A stretch of DNA of 37,303 bases from a virus. Position numbers and translations under genes: made by a program. The stretch covers positions 1-37,303 of the IMG/VR virus record IMGVR_UViG_3300021373_002521; one strand, 5' to 3'. Shown here piece by piece: positions 1 to 6,670 of the stretch; position 1 is the first letter of the stretch; each line of letters opens with the position of its first letter. The notes beneath the pieces were generated by a model. It had not been told where the DNA came from and did no database searches. It was given only the letters and a program-made list of their open reading frames with translations.

Positions 1-307
1 CTTGCTGACGAGACTGAATGGTATTAAGTAAAGTACTCAACTCTGCAAGCTTACCTTGTAGATGCCCTAAGTCATTGTCTTCTATCTTTGTTTGTATTGC
101 TTGTAGCTCTACCCTTAAAGGTTCTAGATCTGGCATATTTTCTTGCATTTCTGCTACTGTATCTTCTAGTACTCCTACTCGTGAAAAGAATTCTGATGTT
201 GCCCAAATTCCTCCACTAATTGTTGAAACAAAGGCTAAAACAACAGCAATGTGTGCACCCTTAAATCTAGTGCCTGCCACATTTATTTCAGTCTCTTCTA
301 AGCTCAT
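1..307 (-). CDS. Membrane-anchored coiled-coil protein (partial, runs off left edge)
   Basis: The gene begins at an ATG (307-305) with an AGGAG Shine-Dalgarno five bases upstream and is open to the left edge, giving 102 visible residues. After a short soluble start (MSLEETEINVAG) there is one hydrophobic segment at about residues 18-36 (GAHIAVVLAFVSTISGGIW), then a charged, heptad-like stretch rich in Glu, Leu and Gln that should form a coiled coil. It is the last visible gene of the leftward run starting at 3428 and follows the exported 402-residue protein by 10 bases. The layout suits a membrane-tethered accessory of the structural or lysis module, but I do not recognise a family and the C-terminus is missing. 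Confidence 0.7.
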   Translation of the reverse strand, partial: MSLEETEINVAGTRFKGAHIAVVLAFVSTISGGIWATSEFFSRVGVLEDTVAEMQENMPDLEPLRVELQAIQTKIEDNDLGHLQGKLAELSTLLNTIQSRQQ

Positions 308-317
308 TTATACTCCT

Positions 318-1526
318 TTACGGTTGTGTAACCGGTGCCGACCTTGGTTGCATTACTGGGTTACTAAGTGTTGGATCTGGGTTGAACTCTCCAGGGTTTC
401 CATCGCTTGCTCCAGGTATTGCACCAGTTACCATTGTACCTGGACCAGGGCTACCTAAATTTCCATTTTGATTGTTATAGTTAGTTGTGTCTAAAGATGC
501 GTTTTGTATTTCAACAACATCCGTTGCTAGTTGTACTGGGTCGTACAACTTTGCATTTATATCATAACCGGAGCCTGCCGCGGCATATGACTCTCCTGAG
601 CCATAAGAGTATGCGGAGTACATTTCATTTATTGAGACTGGAGGAGTATCTCCGTAAAAACCATCATATATCTCATTTGTAGCCTGTGTCCAACCTACTT
701 CTCCTTCATTATTAAAGAACATACCTTGTAGAACAGTATTAGTGGCGTTATCCCATGTAATTGTCATTTGGTCTGTCCAAGCGTCATAAGAAACAGTAGA
801 TTGTGTCATATTAGATAGCGTAGCTTGGGCATCATAGTTAATCATTGCAAGTGCTGCCGAGTCTTGAGAAGCCCATAAACTTGCTGAAGCCGCCTGAGCC
901 TTATCTTCAATAGTGTCTAATGACTGGTTAAATACTTGAACAGTTGATTGATCAATCTGCACATCATTTGCTCGAATGTAGTTTTGAAGCTGTAAACGAT
1001 CTTCGTCTGTTGTAGCATTTATAGCTTCTGTATATATTGCTTCTGCTTTGCTTATTTCTGCTGCTGCGTCTGTAAACATATCAATAGCTGCATCCATTTG
1101 ATCCATGTTTTCTTCATAGTTCTGTACAAGTAAATGCTCCGCAGAATAATAATTCGCGTTTACAGTATCAAGTATAGATTGATTATAGTATGCAACTTCT
1201 GATAAGTCTATTTTATGGGAGTCTGTACGACCTGCTACGGGCACAACGGCATCATTAGCTAAAGAAGCACTTTGAGGAGTATTCATACTCATCTCAATAA
1301 CACTTGCTTGAGCGTTAGAAACTTGAGTATTAATGTAGCTTGCAGTATTGATGAGTTCTTGTATTTCTACATAGTCTCCAGTAGGTCGAAGAGGGTTTAT
1401 GCCAGGATCAATAAGTCCGCCAAAAGCACCGGTCTGTATATAAGTACCGTTACTCGTCTGGCCAGTCGACACTGCGGTAACGCTCAGAAACGCTACGGCC
1501 GTCACTATTTTCTTTATGTTCGCCAT
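318..1526 (-). CDS. Exported protein of unknown function, helical Ala/Gln/Asn-rich
   Basis: About 402 residues. I prefer the ATG at 1526 (MANIKKIVTAV) because GGAG lies nine bases upstream; an in-frame ATG at 1541 would add five residues. The N-terminus is a classic Sec signal peptide (two Lys, then hydrophobic IVTAVAFLSVTAVSTGQ). The mature part is acidic and rich in Ala, Gln, Asn, Ser and Thr, with a long probably helical section (about residues 120-250) and a low-complexity Gly/Asn/Pro tail ending PVTQP. It overlaps the preceding exported protein by 77 bases in another frame, so the two are probably translated together. I see no catalytic motif. Its place beside other exported proteins suggests envelope-related or virion-associated work, which is inference. 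Confidence 0.8.
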   Translation of the reverse strand: MANIKKIVTAVAFLSVTAVSTGQTSNGTYIQTGAFGGLIDPGINPLRPTGDYVEIQELINTASYINTQVSNAQASVIEMSMNTPQSASLANDAVVPVAGRTDSHKIDLSEVAYYNQSILDTVNANYYSAEHLLVQNYEENMDQMDAAIDMFTDAAAEISKAEAIYTEAINATTDEDRLQLQNYIRANDVQIDQSTVQVFNQSLDTIEDKAQAASASLWASQDSAALAMINYDAQATLSNMTQSTVSYDAWTDQMTITWDNATNTVLQGMFFNNEGEVGWTQATNEIYDGFYGDTPPVSINEMYSAYSYGSGESYAAAGSGYDINAKLYDPVQLATDVVEIQNASLDTTNYNNQNGNLGSPGPGTMVTGAIPGASDGNPGEFNPDPTLSNPVMQPRSAPVTQP

Positions 1527-2106
1527 TACCATTGACTCCATTTATACCTAACGCAACATCAAAGTATTCTTTATTTTCAAGATACCCCCGAACAAAATGT
1601 TCAGGCTTGCGTTTCATCATAACAAATGCAGACTTACCTGCAACTACTTTGCCTCCTACAATTAAAGGACAAGGAGTACCACTTTCAAACATTGCTAACC
1701 ACGTTGAATCACTTTGACACATTCTTGTGATTGCTGCTATCTTCATGTTTAAACTGTAAAGAACAGCTGCATCTTTACGTCTATTACACTCTTCATCTTG
1801 TTGGTACTTGCCTGTACTGATTCCAATCTTCAAGGAAGAAACGCCACCTGCAACACTCTTTAAGCAGCTATCGTTTCCTCCACTCATCAGAGAAGGAGCA
1901 ACAGCGCTAGCTACAGGTATCTGGCTAGCACTTCCTGCTCCATTATATTGATTTGTATTGGTAACAGTCTCATTATTACTATCTACGGTAGCTCCTTGCT
2001 GGTTTGTATTTAAGTCTCCAGTCTGTGAAGAGCTATTACCGCTGTCGGTATCTTGACCAAATGCAAAGGAACTAAAGCATAGTAGTAACACTATGACTTT
2101 ATTCAT
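1450..2106 (-). CDS. Exported Cys-containing protein of unknown function
   Basis: 218 residues from ATG at 2106. A signal peptide is clear (MNKVIVLLLCFSSFAFG, cleavage probably before QDTDS). A disordered Ser/Asn/Thr/Gln-rich linker follows (about residues 18-75), then a folded half with four cysteines (in NDSCLKS, DEECNRR, TRMCQSD and GTPCPLI) that could form disulfides in the periplasm or on the cell surface. The C-terminal 25 residues overlap the start of the next gene. The pair of adjacent exported proteins with signal peptides is unusual in a phage structural operon. No family recognised. Confidence 0.8.
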   Translation of the reverse strand: MNKVIVLLLCFSSFAFGQDTDSGNSSSQTGDLNTNQQGATVDSNNETVTNTNQYNGAGSASQIPVASAVAPSLMSGGNDSCLKSVAGGVSSLKIGISTGKYQQDEECNRRKDAAVLYSLNMKIAAITRMCQSDSTWLAMFESGTPCPLIVGGKVVAGKSAFVMMKRKPEHFVRGYLENKEYFDVALGINGVNGNGEHKENSDGRSVSERYRSVDWPDE

Positions 2107-2115
2107 ATGTACCTC

Positions 2116-2577
2116 TTATACTGTTTGTGATGCTATAAAGTATTCTACTTCAGCAGTATTACTATCTGCTGCTATTGCTATCTTAGCTATATCTACGAAA
2201 GTATCGCTTTCTGATACCGCTCCAGAATCATTTACTAGACCACCTAATGCCATTTGTCCGAATACCATAGTGGCTCCCGGTGCAATTACGTTACCATAGT
2301 TATGGTTGCTTGTAGCTGTGTCTACAATAACTTTTATATCTACGCTAGGGGATAGGTTGGAAATGCGAATGTATTGTACTTTATCCACATCGAATTGAGC
2401 AGCTGTAGTAGCTTCATCATCGTCTAGCTCGGAATAAACAGTAAACTCGCTTTGATCTATAATTACGTTATGCTGAACTACTTGTGAAACGTCAGTATGC
2501 GTTTGCGTACGTGTGTTTCCGTAAGTGTGCCCGTTAAGAGTAACGCTCTCTGTTACTGTGGTTGTTAAGGTTGCCAT
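2116..2577 (-). CDS. Putative virion (decoration-like) protein
   Basis: 153 residues from ATG at 2577, which overlaps the stop of the upstream 59-residue gene (TAATG). The composition is Thr/Val/Asp/Ala-rich with alternating hydrophobics, as in all-beta phage structural proteins; there is no Cys, no membrane segment and no signal peptide. A segment with IRISNLSPSVDIKV and APGATMVFGQ resembles the strand-turn pattern of capsid decoration or tail accessory proteins. The function is inferred only from this and from its place in a block headed by a terminase-small-like gene. Confidence 0.6.
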   Translation of the reverse strand: MATLTTTVTESVTLNGHTYGNTRTQTHTDVSQVVQHNVIIDQSEFTVYSELDDDEATTAAQFDVDKVQYIRISNLSPSVDIKVIVDTATSNHNYGNVIAPGATMVFGQMALGGLVNDSGAVSESDTFVDIAKIAIAADSNTAEVEYFIASQTV

Positions 2578-2756
2578 TAGTCTTCATCTCCTAGCAAGTC
2601 TAGATCTTCTGCAGGTACTTTATAGGGTACACCACTGACACTAACCTCAGGTAACTTGCCGCCTGCAGCTACGGCTGCGTCTTTAGTTTTAAATTTTTTA
2701 ATTAAGCCATCGGAACCTATAAAGCACCAGCGACCTCGTTTTTCAAAAATTTCCAT
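2577..2756 (-). CDS. Small conserved-looking phage protein (59 aa)
   Basis: A 59-residue reading frame (MEIFEKRGRWCFIGSDG...LLGDED) fills the gap between two clear genes. Its TAA overlaps the next ATG, and it starts two bases after the upstream gene ends, which supports a real coupled gene. It has an amphipathic N-terminal strand pattern (RWCFIGSDGLIKKF), a Lys-rich centre and an acidic tail. No family recognised; it may be a small structural or chaperone-like partner of the 153-residue protein after it. Confidence 0.65.
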   Translation of the reverse strand: MEIFEKRGRWCFIGSDGLIKKFKTKDAAVAAGGKLPEVSVSGVPYKVPAEDLDLLGDED

Positions 2757-2758
2757 AA

Positions 2759-2980
2759 TTACCCCATTGTTGTTAGTACAGTGACTATACAGCCTGCTAG
2801 AAACAGAATTATTGCACCACCTAGAGTGATGGTACGAGTTTCTATGCGTTGTAGGTTATTGTCGATATTGTCTAAACGATTGAAGTTGGATTTCCAACGC
2901 TCTTCGCATTGTACAATATGAGTCTTGGTCTCGCACTCTAAAGCTTCTAGCCTAGAATGGTCATCATTTGTTGTCGCCAT
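2759..2980 (-). CDS. Small coiled-coil plus C-terminal membrane-anchor protein (XhlA-like)
   Basis: 73 residues. The N-terminal 45 are charged and heptad-patterned (SRLEALECET, FNRLDNIDNNLQRIETR), followed by one strong transmembrane helix (about 51-70, TLGGAIILFLAGCIVTVLTT). This order, a soluble coiled coil then a C-terminal anchor, matches small haemolysin XhlA-type proteins that assist holins, but also many other phage membrane proteins. It overlaps the end of the terminase-like gene by 17 bases. Confidence 0.65.
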   Translation of the reverse strand: MATTNDDHSRLEALECETKTHIVQCEERWKSNFNRLDNIDNNLQRIETRTITLGGAIILFLAGCIVTVLTTMG

Positions 2981-3428
2981 TGAGAAGTTTCTCCATTAAC
3001 TTTCCATAGTTACCTTGCCCGAATGGAATACTTTCATTAATTTGGACATTAGTTTGATTTTTTATGTTGCCCGCATTTACCTTCTCTAGGTCAGTTTGGG
3101 CTTTAATTTCTTCCATTCGCATTTTATGTGCCATTTGTAGTAGATCGGCAAGGTCTTTGGAGGAGTATATTCCAGTTTCACGAACTTCTTCTAGCTTACT
3201 TTCTATCATCTCATCAAGAACAGAGCCTATGTTATTTTTATTACGATAACCCATGTCTAGATAGACAGTATCGATATATCGTTTTACTTCTCGTTTATTT
3301 AGGTGTTCGACTACTTTATCTTCAGTAACCATAAGTTCCTGGCAGACTGCCTTAATGTTCCCATATTGTAGGTAACTATTAGCAACTTCCAGTCCTTCAG
3401 GAGATATGTTAGTTAATTCTTTTGCCAT
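2964..3428 (-). CDS. Terminase small subunit-like DNA-binding protein
   Basis: 154 residues. I place the start at the ATG at 3428 (MAKELTNISPEG); a longer frame upstream would begin inside the promoter -35 box. Residues about 5-50 form a helix-turn-helix (GNIKAVCQELMVTEDKVVEHLNK), followed by a helical oligomerisation region (SVLDEMIESKLEEVRE) and a polar tail. This order is typical of phage terminase small subunits, which recognise pac/cos DNA and load the large subunit. No large subunit lies next to it in the window, so the assignment rests on domain order alone. The start codon lies about one base from the predicted transcription start, so the mRNA may be leaderless. Confidence 0.6.
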   Translation of the reverse strand: MAKELTNISPEGLEVANSYLQYGNIKAVCQELMVTEDKVVEHLNKREVKRYIDTVYLDMGYRNKNNIGSVLDEMIESKLEEVRETGIYSSKDLADLLQMAHKMRMEEIKAQTDLEKVNAGNIKNQTNVQINESIPFGQGNYGKLMEKLLNGDNK

Positions 3429-3435
3429 GTTAGAA

Positions 3436-3464
3436 ATTATACGAGTTTTAACCTTCGAAGTCAA
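3436..3464 (-). promoter_or_regulatory. Sigma70 promoter, leftward, for the terminase-like operon
   Basis: Read leftward: TTGACT (3464-3459), 17-base spacer, TATAAT (3441-3436). Predicted +1 is about 3429, directly at the ATG of the gene at 3428. Confidence 0.8.
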
Positions 3465-3488
3465 GAAGTATTTTTGCTAGGGGATAAG

Positions 3489-3513
3489 AAAAAGCCCCCA
3501 GAACGGAGGCTTT
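3489..3513 (-). terminator. Rho-independent terminator after the outer-membrane-like gene
   Basis: Leftward it reads AAAGCCTCC, a five-base loop, then GGGGGCTTT followed by TTC and a T-rich tail. One C/A mismatch interrupts the stem. It ends transcription of the barrel gene before the next promoter. Confidence 0.75.
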
Positions 3514-3521
3514 TGAGAGGT

Positions 3522-3860
3522 TTACCAGAAAGTGTATCGTACTTCAGTTTCTAGTTTATGATTCCATTCCTCAACTTTGCTGCTTTCAACTTTTCCTTTA
3601 ACTTTAAAGTTGCCGACACTGAATTTATAGCCTGCTTCCGCAGAATCACCAGTATCAAAGTCTAACCCATTACCAAATCGGCCATACTCAACATAGAAAT
3701 TTTTTCCGATCGATGTACCGACACGTAAATTTCCTTTAGTCTCATCAAATGAACCAAGATTATCGAAATCTTGAAAACTTACATTGTTCTTATATTCGAT
3801 GTATGGGCCTGCAAACGCTAAAGGCGAAGCCAGTGTTGCTAATAGTACTAATTTTTTCAT
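3522..3860 (-). CDS. Small outer-membrane beta-barrel-like protein with signal peptide
   Basis: 112 residues from ATG at 3860, with GGAGAG upstream. The signal peptide is MKKLVLLATLASPLAFA, cleaved before GPYIEY. The mature 95 residues alternate polar and hydrophobic residues in strand-length units (PYIEYKNNVSF, NLRVGTSIG, NFYVEYGRF, EAGYKFSVG, NFKVKGKVE, KLETEVRYTFW) and end in aromatic F-W, the beta-signal of Gram-negative outer membrane proteins. It has its own promoter and terminator, so it is an independent cassette. Phage-encoded outer-membrane proteins (for example Lom of lambda) change the host surface and could serve in superinfection exclusion; that role is inference. The barrel is small, perhaps six to eight short strands. 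Confidence 0.75.
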   Translation of the reverse strand: MKKLVLLATLASPLAFAGPYIEYKNNVSFQDFDNLGSFDETKGNLRVGTSIGKNFYVEYGRFGNGLDFDTGDSAEAGYKFSVGNFKVKGKVESSKVEEWNHKLETEVRYTFW

Positions 3861-3899
3861 AATTTTCTCTCCGTTGCTTTTTCGATTATTCGAAGACAT

Positions 3900-3929
3900 A
3901 GTATATACCAACTTCGAGCGAAATGTAAA
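3900..3929 (-). promoter_or_regulatory. Promoter for the outer-membrane-like gene, with palindrome in leader
   Basis: Leftward TTTACA (3929-3924), 18-base spacer, TATACT (3905-3900). The leader includes a 14-base inverted repeat, TTCGATTATTCGAA (3881-3894), just downstream of +1, which could be an operator or a small hairpin. Confidence 0.6.
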
Positions 3930-4141
3930 GTAAATATTACCAAAATTTTGAAAAATTTTTTGCAGGTGAGCGACCCCGTAGCGTTGAGTAGTAGTCTTAT
4001 GAAAATTTCTTGAGGTTTACGTGAGGGGGAGTCTGCGCGCGGTAGTGTGTCAATAGTCAATTAACCGCCCCCACTTATATCACATAAAAAAACTTAATGC
4101 AAACCGGCGGCGCCGCCTCAAAAATTTTGTCAAGCCGTTTG
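3930..4141. other. Gene-free spacer with a perfect 12-base GC palindrome
   Basis: No credible gene on either strand. It contains the perfect palindrome GGCGGCGCCGCC (4106-4117), striking in an AT-rich genome, and the leftmost minus-strand copy of the CTNCGGGG motif (3974-3981) described in the findings. Confidence 0.6.
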
Positions 4142-4203
4142 AGCCTATAAAACAAGGGGTTTTTTAACATTTTTATTTTCAAAAACCCCTATTTTTATAG
4201 GCT
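4142..4203 (-). terminator. Long bidirectional hairpin terminator after the PPK2 gene
   Basis: Two stacked complementary arms: AGCCTATAAAA (4142-4152) pairs with TTTTATAGGCT (4193-4203), and AGGGGTTTTT (from 4155) pairs with AAAAACCCCT (4181-4190). The apex is AT-rich. The outer arm includes the first base of the PPK2 stop codon. It should stop transcription from both sides and may protect the mRNA 3' end. Confidence 0.8.
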
Positions 4204-4826
4204 TAAACGATCTTCTCTAGCTCTTTGTTTAATCTTTTTATAAACGCAAGCCGCCCCGAATTTTTATCATCATAATCTATAGAGAACCACTGCTTACAAT
4301 TATTAAACATGGATTCTTTTTTGATACTCATCGCATTATATTTTGCAACTGCTATCTTATCATTCTCTGATAGCTTCCAATATTTTAGCGGTGACTTTTC
4401 GCGGTCATTGATTCTATTAAGCTGTTCAACTTCCGAGATAGACAACCACATTTTTATAAAATGAATCGGCTGTTTTTCTTCCCATCGTTTAACCTGTTGC
4501 ATAAAATTAGAATACTGTTTATCACTACACCAACCGTTGACGGGTTGAACCAATGCGCGACTATACCAAGAGCGATCATAGAATACTATTTGATTTTCTG
4601 CAGGCATTTTGCGCTTCCAACTACCGAGCCAATGATTCATTTCTGATTCGCTAGGCTTACATGATAAGCATACACTAAACCATGCAGGGTTAAGGTATTG
4701 CGTAACGGTGCGTATCGTTCCCGTTTTGCCTGCGGTGTCGCGCCCCTCTAATATAACGGCAACGCGCCCCCGATTTTTTTCTGCTAATTTATTTAACTTT
4801 GCTTGCTCTGTTTGCAATTCATTCAT
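4203..4826 (-). CDS. ppk2: Polyphosphate kinase 2 (PPK2) family phosphotransferase
   Basis: 207 residues from the ATG at 4826, which forms an ATGA overlap with the exonuclease stop and has GGGAG nine bases upstream. PPK2 enzymes transfer phosphate from polyphosphate to nucleoside mono- or diphosphates, or the reverse. The hallmarks are present: the P-loop with its Asp, EGRDTAGKTGTI (about 27-38); the second motif FYDRSWYSRA (82-91); the strand KMWLSIS (125-131); and the lid SPLKYWKLSENDKIA (145-159). Length is slightly under the usual single-domain PPK2 (about 230-300), shortened at the N-terminus. The subclass (AMP- or ADP-phosphorylating) cannot be told by eye. It is last in a five-gene leftward operon with an exonuclease and a HAD phosphatase, which suggests nucleotide recycling (inference). 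Very few phages are known to me to carry this family. Confidence 0.9.
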   Translation of the reverse strand: MNELQTEQAKLNKLAEKNRGRVAVILEGRDTAGKTGTIRTVTQYLNPAWFSVCLSCKPSESEMNHWLGSWKRKMPAENQIVFYDRSWYSRALVQPVNGWCSDKQYSNFMQQVKRWEEKQPIHFIKMWLSISEVEQLNRINDREKSPLKYWKLSENDKIAVAKYNAMSIKKESMFNNCKQWFSIDYDDKNSGRLAFIKRLNKELEKIV

Positions 4827-5530
4827 GCTACTACACTCCCATGTATATGTTGATCTGTTGTTGCTTTTGGGTTGACGATACGCCAAGGTGCTTGATTATA
4901 TTTGCCGTAAGGAATTTTTTTCTTTGTTGCAAAACATTGTCGCAAAATTTCGACTTCAATTTGGCAATCCGATAAGGCGGTATGATCTTCTATAAAGCCA
5001 TGATCGCCCGAACAAAAACGGTAAGCGAATTCTGCACCTGTTTTGATATTGCCCTTTGGCGATACCCAACCGAGCGACTCCGCGATCTTTTTATAATTGC
5101 GATTATTCAATTTGACTTCGCAAGCGAATTGCCAAATATCAAGGATTTTACAAGGCGATTCTAATACCTTGCTTTCGTCTGTCAATGCGCGGTGCGTTGA
5201 ATTCATAGCGCGCATATCAAAGCCGATATTATAAGCCGCAATCGTTGAGACGCTATACTCTGCAATATCGGAGCGCAAGCGATCAATAATAAATTGCCAT
5301 GATTGCATTTTGATTTCGCCACTATCTAACATAGGCGCATAATGGGAGAACAATTTTTTAGCGTAAAATGCGCCCATCATAATTTTAGGCTGTGTGAAAA
5401 TCTCTTCAACAAGCGCATTGAATCGCGTTAGCTCATTACCGTTTCGGTCGTGAATGATATAGCCGACATCGTAAACATTGCCAGAAAGGTCAGCCGTTTC
5501 GGTGTCTAGGGTTAGAATAATATTTTTCAT
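4823..5530 (-). CDS. DEDD-family 3'-5' exonuclease (DnaQ/RNase T-like fold)
   Basis: 235 residues. The three exonuclease motifs are visible: ExoI LDTETADL (D9, E11), ExoII AAYNIGFDMRAM (N101, D105) and ExoIII EDHTALSDC (H183 and D188, the DEDDh spacing), with a further LDIWQF motif near 130. It should remove nucleotides from 3' ends of DNA or RNA with two divalent metals. There is no polymerase domain, so it is a stand-alone nuclease rather than a proofreading domain; the phage polymerase at 28.7 kb has its own. It starts two bases after the HAD gene stop and overlaps PPK2 by four bases, so the three are co-expressed. Substrate unknown. Confidence 0.85.
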   Translation of the reverse strand: MKNIILTLDTETADLSGNVYDVGYIIHDRNGNELTRFNALVEEIFTQPKIMMGAFYAKKLFSHYAPMLDSGEIKMQSWQFIIDRLRSDIAEYSVSTIAAYNIGFDMRAMNSTHRALTDESKVLESPCKILDIWQFACEVKLNNRNYKKIAESLGWVSPKGNIKTGAEFAYRFCSGDHGFIEDHTALSDCQIEVEILRQCFATKKKIPYGKYNQAPWRIVNPKATTDQHIHGSVVA

Positions 5531-5532
5531 AA

Positions 5533-6012
5533 TTAAGCCTGTAAGCGTGAATTTAATTTAATGGCATCTAAAGCCGTTATTTTAAGGCGATCATTCGCCA
5601 TTGTCAACACTGATTGATTATCATCTAGCAAGGTGACAGCCGAGCGCCAACGAGCGCGAGGTATATTTTGCGAGATTAAGAAACGAAAAATTTTAGAAAA
5701 TTTCATTTCATCATCGCGCCGATTATCGCCCTCTGCGCGTGACATAATCGCATCACATGATAAGCCGCGATCAATTAGAAAATCATAATCATGGCTAGAC
5801 AATACGCGAGCCGTACAAATTGCGACTTGATGATTTTTATCTGCAATTAATTTTCGCATAATACTAGCAAGAGGTAACAAGCGATCAGCGTAGATTTTTT
5901 CGCGTGTGCAATTTTCTCGCCATGCGTCAAGGTCAAGCGAACCATCTGCACGCGTCAACTGGCGGTGAGATGAATCAATGACTGTATGATCTAAATCAAA
6001 AATATATAACAT
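5533..6012 (-). CDS. HAD-superfamily phosphatase
   Basis: 159 residues. I choose the ATG at 6012, which overlaps the upstream TAA as TAATG and has GGAG nine bases ahead, over an in-frame ATG at 6027. HAD motif I is FDLDHTVID (nucleophile D6, acid D8); motif II is the Thr of ICTARV (T67); motif III Lys is probably K104 (DEMKFSK); motif IV is LLDDNQS (D130, D131). The short cap and the RAEGDNRRDDEMKFSKI segment resemble phage polynucleotide 3'-phosphatase and nucleotidase-type HADs that act on nucleic acid ends or dNMPs. Lying between a membrane protein and a 3'-5' exonuclease, it may process the nuclease's products. The exact substrate is not determinable here. Confidence 0.82.
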   Translation of the reverse strand: MLYIFDLDHTVIDSSHRQLTRADGSLDLDAWRENCTREKIYADRLLPLASIMRKLIADKNHQVAICTARVLSSHDYDFLIDRGLSCDAIMSRAEGDNRRDDEMKFSKIFRFLISQNIPRARWRSAVTLLDDNQSVLTMANDRLKITALDAIKLNSRLQA

Positions 6013-6206
6013 TAAACTAAACTCCAAAAATAACCGATTATACCTACAACATTTAGAACGATAAGATTATACAATTTTTTCTCTACCGCTTGAAACGTCA
6101 ACAAGGTCAATCCTAAAATGGCAAAGACTTTGCCATACCAAAAATTTATTAGGAATGGTGCGAGGCATAAAAGCCCCGAACCAATCCAGCCAGCTAGAAT
6201 AATCAA
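6012..6206 (-). CDS. Small membrane protein (64 aa, two to three TM helices)
   Basis: 64 residues, almost all hydrophobic: helices at about 2-20, 27-43 and 47-64 (ends IVLNVVGIIGYFWSLV). The short charged loop AVEKKLYN separates the last two. It is translationally coupled on both sides (four-base overlap with the HTH gene, TAATG with the HAD gene), which supports it as real. No transporter signature is recognised with confidence. Confidence 0.65.
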   Translation of the reverse strand: MIILAGWIGSGLLCLAPFLINFWYGKVFAILGLTLLTFQAVEKKLYNLIVLNVVGIIGYFWSLV

Positions 6207-6508
6207 GAGAGATTACTCAATAGGTTTGACAATGCAATCATAGGCGCTTTTTCAAGCCCTGTTAAAGAATTGTCATCAGCGTCAACCGCTTTTGCGATTG
6301 CGTTGACAAGGTCAGCTTTTGAAGCCGCGACACGTTTTGCAGGTCGCACTTTGACTTCGTAATCTAAGCCAAGCGATTTTGCCTTAGCAATAATCGAACG
6401 AGAGGTTTTACCGAGCTGTTCGGCAAGCTCTACAGCTTTAGCTTGATTAAGGGGTTGAGCATTTTCGAGGACAGCAATTTGCTCGGCTGTATAGTTTACT
6501 TTTTTCAT
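6203..6508 (-). CDS. Myb/SANT-type helix-turn-helix protein, paralogue 1
   Basis: 101 residues. Residues about 4-50 form a Myb/SANT-like HTH (NYTAEQIAVLENA, LAEQLGKTSRSIIAKAKSLGL), with the recognition helix in TSRSIIAKAKSLG. A second small domain (about 64-101) has the sequence ADLVNAIAKAVDADDNSLTGLEKAPM. Both halves align by eye with the 124-residue protein at 9135-9509 (VKSIIGKLSREGV and TIAGLEKAPKAAL), so they are paralogues; further relatives lie at 14313, 21541 and 25705. It is first in the operon ending with PPK2, behind three tandem promoters, and may autoregulate them (inference). Confidence 0.8.
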   Translation of the reverse strand: MKKVNYTAEQIAVLENAQPLNQAKAVELAEQLGKTSRSIIAKAKSLGLDYEVKVRPAKRVAASKADLVNAIAKAVDADDNSLTGLEKAPMIALSNLLSNLS

Positions 6509-6544
6509 AATGAATTCTCCAAAGAATTGTTTTTAAGAGCCGCT

Positions 6545-6573
6545 ATTATATCAAATAAAGCCGCGACTGTAAA
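6545..6573 (-). promoter_or_regulatory. Leftward promoter 3 of a tandem triplet (closest to gene 6508)
   Basis: Leftward TTTACA (6573-6568), 17-base spacer, TATAAT (6550-6545). The leader carries GGAG seven bases before the ATG at 6508. Confidence 0.8.
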
Positions 6574-6588
6574 GCTTTATTTGTTGTG

Positions 6589-6613
6589 AATATTACCATT
6601 TTTGGGCGGGTTG
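6589..6613. repeat. Direct repeat copy 1 in tandem-promoter leader
   Basis: AATATTACCATTTTTGGGCG continuing to GGTTG matches 6671-6694 apart from one inserted T and a C/T change. Each copy sits just downstream of a promoter, so the promoter-plus-leader unit looks duplicated. Confidence 0.75.
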
Positions 6614-6636
6614 GTTTCCCTCATTTCTTAATACTA

Positions 6637-6665
6637 ATTATAGCAAAGAAAAGCGAGATTGTCAA
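6637..6665 (-). promoter_or_regulatory. Leftward promoter 2 of a tandem triplet
   Basis: Leftward TTGACA (6665-6660), 17-base spacer, TATAAT (6642-6637): a full-consensus sigma70 promoter. Its initially transcribed region contains the copy-1 repeat at 6589-6613. Confidence 0.85.
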
Positions 6666-6670
6666 CTGTA

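Noticed and set aside
3857-4060. A 67-residue leftward frame upstream of the outer-membrane-like gene
   Set aside because: It covers the promoter and leader of that gene in another frame and has no ribosome site or recognisable sequence.
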